Origin: a virus
Direction: 5' to 3' (one strand)
DNA length: 21,675 nucleotides
IMG/VR virus record: IMGVR_UViG_3300008050_000375
Coordinates: 1 to 21,675 of that record
Below are positions 13,465-21,675 of this stretch, one piece after another. A model generated the notes under the pieces. The model had not been told where the DNA came from and did not search any database. It worked only from the letters and a program-made list of their open reading frames with translations. The position numbers were made by a program, and so were the translations under genes. Within the stretch, counting starts at the first letter, position 1, and each line of letters starts with the position of its first letter.

Positions 13465-15273
13465 ATGAGCAATGTAAACATTCAACTAGGAAGTCTTGAT
13501 TTTGAATCTATTAAATCCAGTATCATAGACCATCTAAAAACACAAAACGACATTAAAGATTATGAATACACAGGTTCGGCTGCACAAGTTCTTTTAGATA
13601 TGCTTGCATATAATACTTTATATTATGGGTATTATGCAAACATGACTGCTAATGAGATGTTTCTAGATACTGCACAAAAAGAAGAATCTATGGTTTCACT
13701 TGTAAAACCCTTGGGTTATGTGGTGCCTGGAAAAACATCTGCTAAAGGATTAGCATTTGTTAAATCTGGTGCCGAGGGTGGTGGTGGATATGCTGTTCCT
13801 AGATATACAAGATTTACTGGAAATTCTCCTTCTGGATTATTATATAATTTTTACACATTAGAAGATGGTGTTTTGAATGACCAAGGTGAAAACATATTTA
13901 CTATTGTGGAAGGTAAAAGTTTAATAAAAGAAGTTCCATTAATTATAGACGACACAACAAATAAAGGATTCGTTTATGGTTTAGATATAGACATATCCAC
14001 CATTAGGGTGGAAGTATATAATTCGGACCAAAATATTGATGGGAGTGATGTTGGTTGGCAAGAATGGGTTAAGGCAAGCAATACACAATCAGGATTAAAT
14101 CAAACAAGTAAAGTGTATTGGTTGGAAAGAACAGAACTTGGATTCTTTATAGTATTTGGTGGTGGATTTGATTCTTCTTATGGAAATGTAGGGCAAGAAA
14201 TTGCTCCAAATCAACAAATAAGAATTTCATACTTAAAGAGTAGTGGTTCTGTTGGTAATGTTTGTGGTAATTTTACCATTAGAGATATGGAAGACCTTAC
14301 CAGTTATGCTGCAAGTAATGGTTTATCTAGTGGTGGTACAGATAAACCAGATTTAGAAGCAATCAGATTTTTTGCTCCAAAGTGGTTCGCTGCACAAGAC
14401 AGAGCAGTTACTATAGACGATTGTAAAGGCATTCTTTCAGAATCGGGATTTGTAACTGGTGATGAAGACCCCTATTCAGTATTTAATGTGTGGGGCGGAG
14501 AAACGATGACTCCACCAAGATATGGAAGACTTTTTGTTTCTTTGGATACAACAACAGACCCATTTATATCTTCAACCGTATTAAATATTCTAAACGATAA
14601 AACTTGTGTTACTATCATTCCAGAATTTATGAATTTAGAAATATTTGAAGGGGTTGTTTCTGGTCAGTGTATATATGATCCCAATGAAGTAGAACATTCT
14701 CAAGATGTCTTACTGTCGATTGTAAAACAAAATATCATCGATACATATGCACCTAGATTTGAATTAGAAAATTTTAATACTTCTTCTATTTCTAATATAG
14801 TAAATTCTATAGATGAATCTTTTAGAGCTTCTTCTAATGAACTCTCTTTGAAACTTGTAAAACCATGTTCGGTTACTAATTATAAAATAGATAAACAGAG
14901 TTTTAGAAATGTATGCTTGGCCGGTTCTCTTGAAACTGATTATTATACTCCACCAGATTGGGTCTACAACGACCAGCTGATTGGACTTGATGCTGGTACA
15001 CAAATAAAAATACAAACTGTTGGTCCAGTTGACAATAAAGGATTTCAAAAGTTAGAGGCTGTTGATTCTAATGGAAGCACACACATTACTGGTGTTGGAA
15101 AATGGCATCCGTTTACAGGAGAAGTTAATGCAACTAAAAATATATTTTCTGGTAATACTGTTAATTTGAAGGTAAAGCCTGGTGGTATTGGTTCTGATAA
15201 ATTTAATATAAAAGAAAATATGTATTTTTCTAATTTAAATTTTGAGAATTTTTCTTTAGTCGCAAGAAGTTAA
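13465..15273 (+). CDS. gp6: Baseplate wedge protein gp6
   Basis: The N-terminus holds the strongly conserved gp6 block: DFESIKSSIIDHLKTQ, YEYTGSAAQVLLDMLAYNTL, YYGYYANMTANEMFLDTAQK and LVKPLGYVVPGKTSAKG (residues ~10-95). The middle part (a ring of beta-strands, with YLKSSGSVGNVCGNFT near 262, then FFAPKWFAAQDRAVTIDDCK) matches the J-like/gp6 domain that dimerises between wedges. T4 gp6 is 660 residues and this one is 602. gp6 with gp7 and gp53 forms the core bundle and continuous ring of the inner baseplate. It starts one base after the gp25 stop, with GAAGG about 10 bases upstream inside gp25. The two genes form a fixed pair in contractile phages, which supports both calls. Confidence 0.92.
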   Translation: MSNVNIQLGSLDFESIKSSIIDHLKTQNDIKDYEYTGSAAQVLLDMLAYNTLYYGYYANMTANEMFLDTAQKEESMVSLVKPLGYVVPGKTSAKGLAFVKSGAEGGGGYAVPRYTRFTGNSPSGLLYNFYTLEDGVLNDQGENIFTIVEGKSLIKEVPLIIDDTTNKGFVYGLDIDISTIRVEVYNSDQNIDGSDVGWQEWVKASNTQSGLNQTSKVYWLERTELGFFIVFGGGFDSSYGNVGQEIAPNQQIRISYLKSSGSVGNVCGNFTIRDMEDLTSYAASNGLSSGGTDKPDLEAIRFFAPKWFAAQDRAVTIDDCKGILSESGFVTGDEDPYSVFNVWGGETMTPPRYGRLFVSLDTTTDPFISSTVLNILNDKTCVTIIPEFMNLEIFEGVVSGQCIYDPNEVEHSQDVLLSIVKQNIIDTYAPRFELENFNTSSISNIVNSIDESFRASSNELSLKLVKPCSVTNYKIDKQSFRNVCLAGSLETDYYTPPDWVYNDQLIGLDAGTQIKIQTVGPVDNKGFQKLEAVDSNGSTHITGVGKWHPFTGEVNATKNIFSGNTVNLKVKPGGIGSDKFNIKENMYFSNLNFENFSLVARS

Positions 15274-15277
15274 TACA

Positions 15278-16522
15278 ATGTTTTATGGCACCATTTATAA
15301 AAACTCTGATGCTAACACTAGATATCAAACTCTTTTGTTAGGCCTAGCGGTTGCTGAGGTAGATGTAGAATATGAAAGAATGGTTGACATTAAAGAGTTA
15401 TTTCCTCATTGGATACTAGAAAGGTCAGAATCTAATAACCCTGTTAATTTTCTAGTTAATTTTGTTCAAGAATATTATAATTGGTTATATATTAAAAGTG
15501 GATATGAATTAAATAAAACATCACATCATTACAGTGGGTTTGGTAAATTATCAGATATAGATGAAACCCCCACAAAGTTTTTAAAGCATTTTGCATATGC
15601 ATATGCAACTGGTCTTTCTACTCATTTTATCGGTGCGACATCTGGACCTTCGGATGATAATGTAAGAGAGTTTTTAAAGGGTATTCGTAAAAACTTGTAT
15701 ATGCGAAAAAGTAATGAAGAAGCATATCGATACTTCTTTCAAAGTCTTTTTGGTTCTAAAGGAACTGATATATCCATACAATATCCTAAACAAACCGTAT
15801 TTCGTCTAAATGGTGGCAAGTTTGATGACCAACGATGGGGTGAGGGTGATGGTCTTACTGGTTATTATGAAAATCTTAATCATCTTGGTGGTAGTTTCCT
15901 AAATGGAAATTATAAAATTCAAGATAGTGATTTTTATCAAGACTTCTCTTATGTTATAAAAGCAGGAGTTGATGTAGTTAATGAAGAAACTGGATTGCCA
16001 GTTTACTATGAAGATTTAAATACAATGCTTCACCCCGCAGGAACTAAGGGATTTTTTGAACAAACTATTAATGATTATGTCCCTCCAGATGATTTTGATG
16101 GTAATATCCTTCAAGGAGAACAACCAGTACTAGGAAATTATTTTGCATATCGTTTGAGCAATACAGGAGGAATAGGTTCTGCGTTGGGAACTACAGGATA
16201 TTCTGCATGTATTGGCTGTTGTGGTAGTGCGTTTGGTTATGACGGTCCCACCGCATATATTGGTGCAACTCTTGGTGCATTCGGTGGTGCTTCTGGTGGT
16301 TGGACAATGGGACAAGGTTGGGGTGCAGTCGGTGGTGGAGGCATATCTGCTGATTATAATTTGCCAACACATCAATGGCCTACATGGGATGGTGATATTG
16401 ATGCCGGACTAACTTTTGGAGGCATATATATTCGTGACTTTATATATCTGTATCCCTCAACAAGCAGTCCAAATATTGGAATAACGGGATGCACTTCAGG
16501 TAGTGGACAATGCTGGACATAA
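15278..16522 (+). CDS. Baseplate wedge protein in the gp7 position, with a glycine-rich C-terminus
   Basis: Residues ~40-160 show a pattern common in marine T4-like baseplate proteins: LFPHWILERSE, NPVNFLVNFVQEYYNWLY, then FLKGIRKNLYMRKSNEEAYR, YFFQSLFGSK and ISIQYPKQTVFRLNGGKF. A second block YQDFSYVIKAGVDVV with YEDLNTMLHPAGTKGFFE (about 225-270) is also typical ('YQ.FSYVI......W...L..LVHPAG...FG'). These proteins follow gp6 and are usually taken to replace or resemble T4 gp7, although T4 gp7 is over 1000 residues. From about residue 290 the composition changes sharply to Gly/Ala/Ser-rich (ATLGAFGGASGGW, AVGGGG) with a CIGCC motif, ending in CTSGSGQCWT. This tail may be an exposed, tightly packed glycine-rich module. 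The gene begins 4 bases after the gp6 stop. Confidence 0.6.
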   Translation: MFYGTIYKNSDANTRYQTLLLGLAVAEVDVEYERMVDIKELFPHWILERSESNNPVNFLVNFVQEYYNWLYIKSGYELNKTSHHYSGFGKLSDIDETPTKFLKHFAYAYATGLSTHFIGATSGPSDDNVREFLKGIRKNLYMRKSNEEAYRYFFQSLFGSKGTDISIQYPKQTVFRLNGGKFDDQRWGEGDGLTGYYENLNHLGGSFLNGNYKIQDSDFYQDFSYVIKAGVDVVNEETGLPVYYEDLNTMLHPAGTKGFFEQTINDYVPPDDFDGNILQGEQPVLGNYFAYRLSNTGGIGSALGTTGYSACIGCCGSAFGYDGPTAYIGATLGAFGGASGGWTMGQGWGAVGGGGISADYNLPTHQWPTWDGDIDAGLTFGGIYIRDFIYLYPSTSSPNIGITGCTSGSGQCWT

Positions 16523-16534
16523 TAGGATATTCAT

Positions 16535-18511
16535 ATGGCTAAATCATTAGGAAAAAGAAACGGAACAGCAAGAGGAGTACGAGATTTCCTTCGTTCTCGA
16601 AACCTATCCCTTTGTCTTGGCAGGTCAAATTCGGATATTATAAATAACTCTCCAGAAGGCAACAACGATGCTAATGATAATAGTATGTTTGCACAAAAAA
16701 TTCTCGCCAAAGATATAAAAACAGTTGTACATTTTGGAGCAACCGAAACAAAGTATTGGAAAACTGGTCTAGCACCGCATGCCTATCAGTCTGACGGAAC
16801 TGCTAACGGACAATACCTATTTGTTAGTGGTGGAATTTTGTTTATGTGTGTTGGAACGCCTGGTGTTAAAAACAGAATAGACAAGGATGGTGCTTTGCTT
16901 ACAACAACCAAACCCACCAGAATTGATGGTGGAATAGAAACTACCGCTGACGGAATATCATGGATGGCAATTAATGCTATAGATGGTTTCGACCAGTTGA
17001 GTAATAGATATCAGGAGATTGCACCGTTTGAGCAATTGCAAGAGGAAGTTAATTCAACTACGTCGCTATCAACTAAAGCAAAACAAATATGTGGTGCGGG
17101 GACTGAGGGAAGAACAGGAAATTGTTGTTTGTATTATGGTGAATCTGGATATGACCCCATAGGCGGTAGCACATATGCCGCAGGTCAATTTTATAAATGT
17201 CTATGTTCTAAGTGTTACAGATGTATAGAAATGGCAGAAGCCTTAGACATGAGATATGTGTTTAATAAATTTGACCCATCTGGTTGTACCACTTGTGGAT
17301 GTACAGGATGTGATGGAGAGAATTATCCAACAGATTGTGGTCCTTGTGGATGTACAATTGATTGGAACGAGAACAGTTATTATACTAGTGTTATTAATGA
17401 TAAACATGTAACACCAACAACTTCTGCACTAGGAAGAAATGCAAGAATAATTAATGAACAAGAAGTAAATCTTTCTGGTGCTGTATTATCTGCAAGTATT
17501 GATTTGAGTAGTATACCAATCGAAGCAAGGACGATTGCCTATGAAACTTATGATACTAAGATAAAAGATGGAACATTCTATCTTCCTATAAGAGCAGGTA
17601 GTCTTAAAGAAGAAGCATATATTCCAATTTCTGTGGTGAGGGACGATGTTAGTGGATTGCATTACATTGATGGTTTTGAAGAACCAAAAGAAAGAGGTTC
17701 TGGATATACATCAGCAATAGTTGATACAGTTGTATGGGGACAAATATTTCCCAATTGGTCTGTAGGTGTTAATGTTAATGATATAGTTAAAATCACCACA
17801 ACACCTATTGGGGGCATGGCAAAACATCTTGATGAAATTCTGGAACTTTCTACATTATTCCATGTAGTAGTAAATGCAAATGATATTTCAGATACTTTTA
17901 AGGCAGTTTCAACAGGCACAACTAATACACCAAAAGGATTTGATTATTATGCTATACAAGAATTGTATGACACTGCTGGTGCGCCAATATATAGTGGTTT
18001 GGGCCCAAACGCTACGAATTTCAAATCTCTAGTACCTTTGATTACAGTAAGTCCAGTAACTGGGATTTTTTCACCAAGTGTGGAGGGACTTGCCGAATTA
18101 CCAAAAGCAAATGAGGTAATGCACAACAGTGAACGACTAGTAACAACAGGGAACAAAAACATATACACCGACACCAGTTTGAATAATATTGTTGCATATG
18201 ATTCAGAAAGAAGAAGCGGTACGGAAGTTAGAGTTCCACTTCAAACTTCTTATGCAAAGGATTTGGTAGGTAAAACCCTTTGTGTCGTTACAAATATTGA
18301 TGACACTGCCGCAAAATTGTCAATGAATGTAGAGAGTGTATATTATAATCCAAAAAGTAATGGCAATGATGATATAGATTTCACCAAAACAAAAACACTA
18401 TTCAGACAGGCAATGACATTGAATTTTGATATTGTATCAACACAAAGTGTAGTGAGTTTAGAAATTCTGTATGGACAAGACCAAGGCATCGGCAAGGTAA
18501 CAACATCTTAG
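16535..18511 (+). CDS. gp8: Baseplate wedge protein gp8-like with a cysteine-rich insertion
   Basis: The N-terminal part fits gp8-like wedge proteins: IKTVVHFGATETKYWKTG, then a strand NGQYLFVSGGILFMCVGTPG, a TTTKPTRIDGGIETTADGIS stretch and WMAINAIDG, comparable to the '.YKC.....P.....DGY.WKYLY.I' pattern of gp8. The C-terminal ~90 residues (RSGTEVRVPLQTSYAKDL, ESVYYNP, FRQAMTLNFDIVSTQSVVSL) are beta-rich. At 658 residues it is about twice T4 gp8 (334), closer to marine relatives. Residues 186-273 hold 14 cysteines (KCLCSKCYRC at 221-230, CTTCGCTGC at 251-259, CGPCGC at 268-273), which looks like an inserted metal-binding or disulfide-rich module. AGGA lies 7 bases before the ATG. Gene order after gp25 and gp6 supports the wedge assignment, but gp7 or another wedge part remains possible. 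Confidence 0.6.
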   Translation: MAKSLGKRNGTARGVRDFLRSRNLSLCLGRSNSDIINNSPEGNNDANDNSMFAQKILAKDIKTVVHFGATETKYWKTGLAPHAYQSDGTANGQYLFVSGGILFMCVGTPGVKNRIDKDGALLTTTKPTRIDGGIETTADGISWMAINAIDGFDQLSNRYQEIAPFEQLQEEVNSTTSLSTKAKQICGAGTEGRTGNCCLYYGESGYDPIGGSTYAAGQFYKCLCSKCYRCIEMAEALDMRYVFNKFDPSGCTTCGCTGCDGENYPTDCGPCGCTIDWNENSYYTSVINDKHVTPTTSALGRNARIINEQEVNLSGAVLSASIDLSSIPIEARTIAYETYDTKIKDGTFYLPIRAGSLKEEAYIPISVVRDDVSGLHYIDGFEEPKERGSGYTSAIVDTVVWGQIFPNWSVGVNVNDIVKITTTPIGGMAKHLDEILELSTLFHVVVNANDISDTFKAVSTGTTNTPKGFDYYAIQELYDTAGAPIYSGLGPNATNFKSLVPLITVSPVTGIFSPSVEGLAELPKANEVMHNSERLVTTGNKNIYTDTSLNNIVAYDSERRSGTEVRVPLQTSYAKDLVGKTLCVVTNIDDTAAKLSMNVESVYYNPKSNGNDDIDFTKTKTLFRQAMTLNFDIVSTQSVVSLEILYGQDQGIGKVTTS

Positions 18512-18525
18512 GAGATTAATTTAAA

Positions 18526-19542
18526 ATGACAAATATACAACCATTATATAAAGGAGGTAGCCCAGACGGTTCATTTCCTTTAACACCAAAACCCTATTAC
18601 AGTAGGACTGAAGATAAAAATGTAAACTTTGATAGTAATGACATAGAGCATGAAAAGGGTAATTATAAATCTATTGCATTTAGACCTGGATTTTCTCTAC
18701 AAGCATCTGAACTAAACGAAATTCAAGAAAACTTTCAGTTGCAAATGTCTTTGACAATTTCAATGATGCACAACTGGATTACTTCTGGTGCAGGAAGTTC
18801 ATGGATGCCATGGAAATCTAATTCTCCTGGTGGAGAAGGTGGTGATGGACTGGCCAACAATTTTCCCACTTCACCACCACAAACAGGAATAGGTGTTGGT
18901 GGTATTGCAGGTGGAAGTCATAATCAAGATAAGGTTGTGTCTGGTCCTGGATGGAGAGGTGCAACACCTTTACATCCTTTTATATCTCCATATCAACAAC
19001 CGAATAGTACATCTCCAAAGAAGTCTGTGGAAGTGGGAACACCATCTGGTGGCCAGATGATGATTACATTTAATCCAGGATGGTGGTTAGTGGAAGACAA
19101 AGGTCACTGGAAAGGTGTAGAAGATGATATGCCAAATCAAGTTAGTGGATTAAAACATTGGATTTATTTAAAGAACAAAATAGAACAGAATGTTCCAACA
19201 ACTAACAATATAGGCGGCAGATATATTACCGTAGGGCTTACACTAGAAACTGATTATGTAGAGTGTGGAACATCAACAGATGGTTCGCAAGATGAAGAAC
19301 TTGCAGATAACGCAACAGGTACACCCAACTCTGCTTCTTGTGGTGCAAGTAGATATACTATTAATTTTGTAGGGGATATATATGGTTCGGGTGGGTCTGA
19401 CTATGTTGATATTCCAAACAGTGTTTGGCCCCTAGACAACGCCGATTTTGCAAAAAGAGAAAATATGAATCCTGTGTGCGTTGTGGATACATCAAACAAA
19501 GAAGTAAGATATATGAATAATATATTAATTGCAGAGTATTGA
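18526..19542 (+). CDS. DUF4815-like baseplate/tail structural protein
   Basis: In the first ~90 residues the pattern HEKGNYKSIAFRPGFSLQAS, then ELNEIQENFQLQMSLTISMM, resembles the N-terminal motif of phage structural proteins with DUF4815 ('NY..VLFRPG.A.QARELT.LQ..LQ.Q......'), which attach to the outer baseplate in marine T4-like phages. The middle is Gly/Pro/Trp-rich (PWKSNSPGGEGGDGLANN, GWRGATPLHPF). The C-terminal part is beta-rich (ISRYITVGLTL-like; TDYVECGTS) and ends VRYMNNILIAEY. At 338 residues it is shorter than many relatives. It probably links wedge proteins to fibres, in the slot T4 uses for gp9/gp10. AGGAG overlaps the stop of the preceding gene, 11 bases before the ATG. No homologue of known function is recognised with certainty. 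Confidence 0.6.
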   Translation: MTNIQPLYKGGSPDGSFPLTPKPYYSRTEDKNVNFDSNDIEHEKGNYKSIAFRPGFSLQASELNEIQENFQLQMSLTISMMHNWITSGAGSSWMPWKSNSPGGEGGDGLANNFPTSPPQTGIGVGGIAGGSHNQDKVVSGPGWRGATPLHPFISPYQQPNSTSPKKSVEVGTPSGGQMMITFNPGWWLVEDKGHWKGVEDDMPNQVSGLKHWIYLKNKIEQNVPTTNNIGGRYITVGLTLETDYVECGTSTDGSQDEELADNATGTPNSASCGASRYTINFVGDIYGSGGSDYVDIPNSVWPLDNADFAKRENMNPVCVVDTSNKEVRYMNNILIAEY

Positions 19543-19554
19543 TTGTAAAAAAGG

Positions 19555-19562
19555 TATAAATA
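19555..19562 (+). promoter_or_regulatory. T4-type late promoter core TATAAATA upstream of the tail fibre gene
   Basis: An exact TATAAATA lies in the 39-base gap between the DUF4815-like gene and the fibre gene, 19 bases before the ATG at 19582. A weak purine-rich AAAGAGA lies between. It fits separate late expression of the fibre. Confidence 0.7.
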
Positions 19563-19581
19563 AAGTAAAGAGATAACATAT

Positions 19582-21675
19582 ATGGCAAATGTAGACGACA
19601 ATTATTACGACATACCGTATCTAACAGGTGACGACACCTTTTTGGATTGGGTTAATCATTACAACAATTATACTGTTGAGAAATTAAATAATATACGAAT
19701 TTTTAACGGTGTTTCAGGTGATGGTGTTGGGTTAACCCTCGGCACTACTGCTGATGGCACAACTTGGGGCGGTGTTTTTAGAGTTGATTTAAATGATACA
19801 ATAACCAAAGGTATTACATTTAGCGAAAGTGTTACTATTCAAGGAACTTTAAATCTTGATGGAGATTTTGTACTAGGTGGAATTAAATCTAGATATGGTC
19901 ATTCAGCAGGATTAACTGGAATTTCTGGTGGATTTACTGTTGGACAACCAATTAGAATGTCTACTGTTGATGGTGATGCTTCTGGACTAGATTATGGTTA
20001 TGGATTCACTCTCGCACAAGCAAGTGGTACTACTGGTGCAGAAGTTTATGGTGTTGTTTCTAAAGTAGTTTTAGGAAGTGCCCCATATACAGAAGATAAC
20101 ACATATTTTGAAGTCACTACAAATGGTGTAATTCAAGGCGACTTTACTGAAGCAAATGTTACAGGGTATGGTCTTAGTGCAGGTGAAGTATATTTCTTAG
20201 ACCCAGGCGTAACAGGTGGACTTACTACAATCGAACCAGTAATTTCAGGATATGTTAGTAAACCCGTTTTGATGGGTATTACTTCTGATAAGGGATTGGT
20301 TCTTAACTATAGAGGTCAATACTTACAGGGTACAGGTACTGGTGGTACTGGTGGAATAGACAATAATAGAAGTATTGTTCCGATAGGTAATGATGTTGCT
20401 TTTGAAGTTGGTCATGTTGTTGGTTATGATGAAGACGAAGCATTGAGTGATTCAAACGGTTGGTTTATATGTAACGGCGATACTAAGTCGAATTGGGACA
20501 AAGCAGTCGGTATATGCACTCAAGGAAACTTTAATGTTGGTGGGTGGCATATCGAATTGGCACACACTGGATGGGTAGATAATTTCCCATCAAATAGTCA
20601 AACTGGTTTGTTGTATGTGGACCAGTCAAATGGAAAACTAACCAACACTTATCCTGGTGAGGGTGATGTTAAAAAGATATTTGCTATAGTTTGGGACATA
20701 GGCAGCGATATTCGTGGTATTGTTCTTAATCAATTACCAGACACATCATATTCTTCTGACGGGTCGGTTGGTTCGTGGGCGCATCGTTCTTCAACTGCTG
20801 GTGGTGTTACATTCGGTAGTGCAATTAATCCAAACATGATGATTAACGGTGGGTTTGATGTATGGCAAAGAGATATCGGTAAGAGCAGTTCTTATGTAAA
20901 TACTGGAAGTACATACTTTGCAGACCGTTGGGTAAGGGTTGATGGTATTACTTCTGGCAATCAAGGAACATGGAACATTGAAAGACAAACTTTCGACACA
21001 AACCAAACAGAAGTATATGGTCAACCAAAATATTATTGTTCTATAAAGAATGATATTACATCTGGTACAACATTAGATTATGTTCATGTTGAAAATAGAA
21101 TAGAAGATGTTCGTACTGCAAGAAATGAAACAGTATCATTATCGTTCTGGTCTAAGTGTGGAGTTACTGGTTCAACAATGGATGTTTCTGTTACACAATG
21201 GGATGGTAGTACTTCAACGACAACATATCCTTCTACGGTTTCTTTGGGAACAGTGTGGAACAAATATGAAGTAGCATTCCAAGTTCCAAATATAACTACA
21301 ACTCCATCAGGAAAACATTATCTTGGTGTAGGGTTTAGAACAGAAAAATTATCAGGCACAACTTTAGATTTAGCAAAAGTTAAATTGGAAAGGGGATTAG
21401 TTGCTACAAATAATCCATGGACCGAGGAAAATGAAGAACACAATAAGTGTAAGAGATTCTATCAAAGAAGTTATAATATGGATGAATCTACACATACAGT
21501 AACTATGTTGGATAATGATACTCCAAGCATAAGTTCTGTAGATTTTACAATCACACCAGAGAAAGATTATTTTTATAAATTCCCAGAACCACTAAGAGAT
21601 ACTCCATCGATTACATTCTATTCGCCTGCTAGTGGATATACAGGTGATGTATATAATCGAACTGCGAAAAAAGAT
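19582..21675 (+). CDS. Tail fibre protein (3' end outside window)
   Basis: The frame is open from the ATG at 19582 to the window end (698 codons) and no stop is seen. Residues 1-105 begin MANVDDNYYDIPYLTGDDTF and have a baseplate-attachment look followed by the strand-rich SVTIQGTLNLDGDF. Residues ~280-330 include GNDVAFEVGHVVGY and SNGWFICNGDT, a weak tail-collar-like motif. From about residue 415 the protein shows a very common fibre module: NPNMMINGGFDVWQRD, YFADRWVRV, then sandwich-like strands with VSLSFWSKCG and KLERGLVATNNPWTE. It continues to EEHNKCKRFYQRSYN (618-632), equal to the 'E..LCQRYYQ' motif after this module in many phage fibres. Such modules are thought to bind surface glycans. 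The C-terminal tip, and hence receptor specificity, lies beyond the window. Confidence 0.85.
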   Translation, partial: MANVDDNYYDIPYLTGDDTFLDWVNHYNNYTVEKLNNIRIFNGVSGDGVGLTLGTTADGTTWGGVFRVDLNDTITKGITFSESVTIQGTLNLDGDFVLGGIKSRYGHSAGLTGISGGFTVGQPIRMSTVDGDASGLDYGYGFTLAQASGTTGAEVYGVVSKVVLGSAPYTEDNTYFEVTTNGVIQGDFTEANVTGYGLSAGEVYFLDPGVTGGLTTIEPVISGYVSKPVLMGITSDKGLVLNYRGQYLQGTGTGGTGGIDNNRSIVPIGNDVAFEVGHVVGYDEDEALSDSNGWFICNGDTKSNWDKAVGICTQGNFNVGGWHIELAHTGWVDNFPSNSQTGLLYVDQSNGKLTNTYPGEGDVKKIFAIVWDIGSDIRGIVLNQLPDTSYSSDGSVGSWAHRSSTAGGVTFGSAINPNMMINGGFDVWQRDIGKSSSYVNTGSTYFADRWVRVDGITSGNQGTWNIERQTFDTNQTEVYGQPKYYCSIKNDITSGTTLDYVHVENRIEDVRTARNETVSLSFWSKCGVTGSTMDVSVTQWDGSTSTTTYPSTVSLGTVWNKYEVAFQVPNITTTPSGKHYLGVGFRTEKLSGTTLDLAKVKLERGLVATNNPWTEENEEHNKCKRFYQRSYNMDESTHTVTMLDNDTPSISSVDFTITPEKDYFYKFPEPLRDTPSITFYSPASGYTGDVYNRTAKKD

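Noticed and set aside
16639-16646. TATAAATA inside the gp8-like gene
   Set aside because: Intragenic, about 100 bases after the gene start and not followed by a gene.

Overview
This window looks like part of the genome of a marine T4-superfamily myovirus (contractile tail, cyanophage- or pelagiphage-like). It carries an almost uninterrupted run of T4-type baseplate and tail genes in AT-rich DNA, close to four exact copies of the T4-type late promoter core TATAAATA, with very short intergenic gaps. No tRNA, rRNA, CRISPR array, integrase or insertion sequence was seen. The host cannot be named from this window. No stretch longer than about 60 bases lacks a gene.

Layout. (1) 1-491, plus strand: the C-terminal half of the ssDNA-binding protein gp32, cut by the window edge, ending in a strong hairpin terminator that also faces the converging minus-strand operon. 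(2) 542-3835, minus strand, transcribed leftwards: gp4 head-completion protein, a gp54/gp19-fold tail-tube initiator, gp26, a 68-residue downstream frame, and a low-complexity 418-residue protein. gp26 and the 68-residue frame are joined by what looks like a programmed -1 frameshift, T TTT TTC. (3) 3889-21675, plus strand: gp48 tube cap, gp53 wedge, a large hub protein, a 1385-residue extraordinarily cysteine-rich protein, a small protein resembling the C-terminal part of a hub protein, gp25, gp6, a gp7-position wedge protein, a gp8-like wedge protein, a DUF4815-like structural protein, and a tail fibre that runs off the window.

How the genes work together. gp54 and gp48 start and cap the tail tube. 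gp53, gp25, gp6 and the gp7- and gp8-like proteins build the wedges around the hub. The DUF4815-like protein and the fibre are distal attachments. gp26 and its frameshift extension would act as assembly factors, by analogy with the lambda G/GT tail-assembly chaperones. The 1385-residue protein is probably a virion surface or adhesin component.

Most interesting points: the putative gp26 frameshift, which has a canonical heptamer in the correct frame a few bases before the stop; the cysteine-rich giant inserted between two hub-like genes, with cysteine-rich insertions in neighbouring baseplate proteins; and late promoters placed so close to start codons that mRNAs would begin inside or just before the ribosome binding site.
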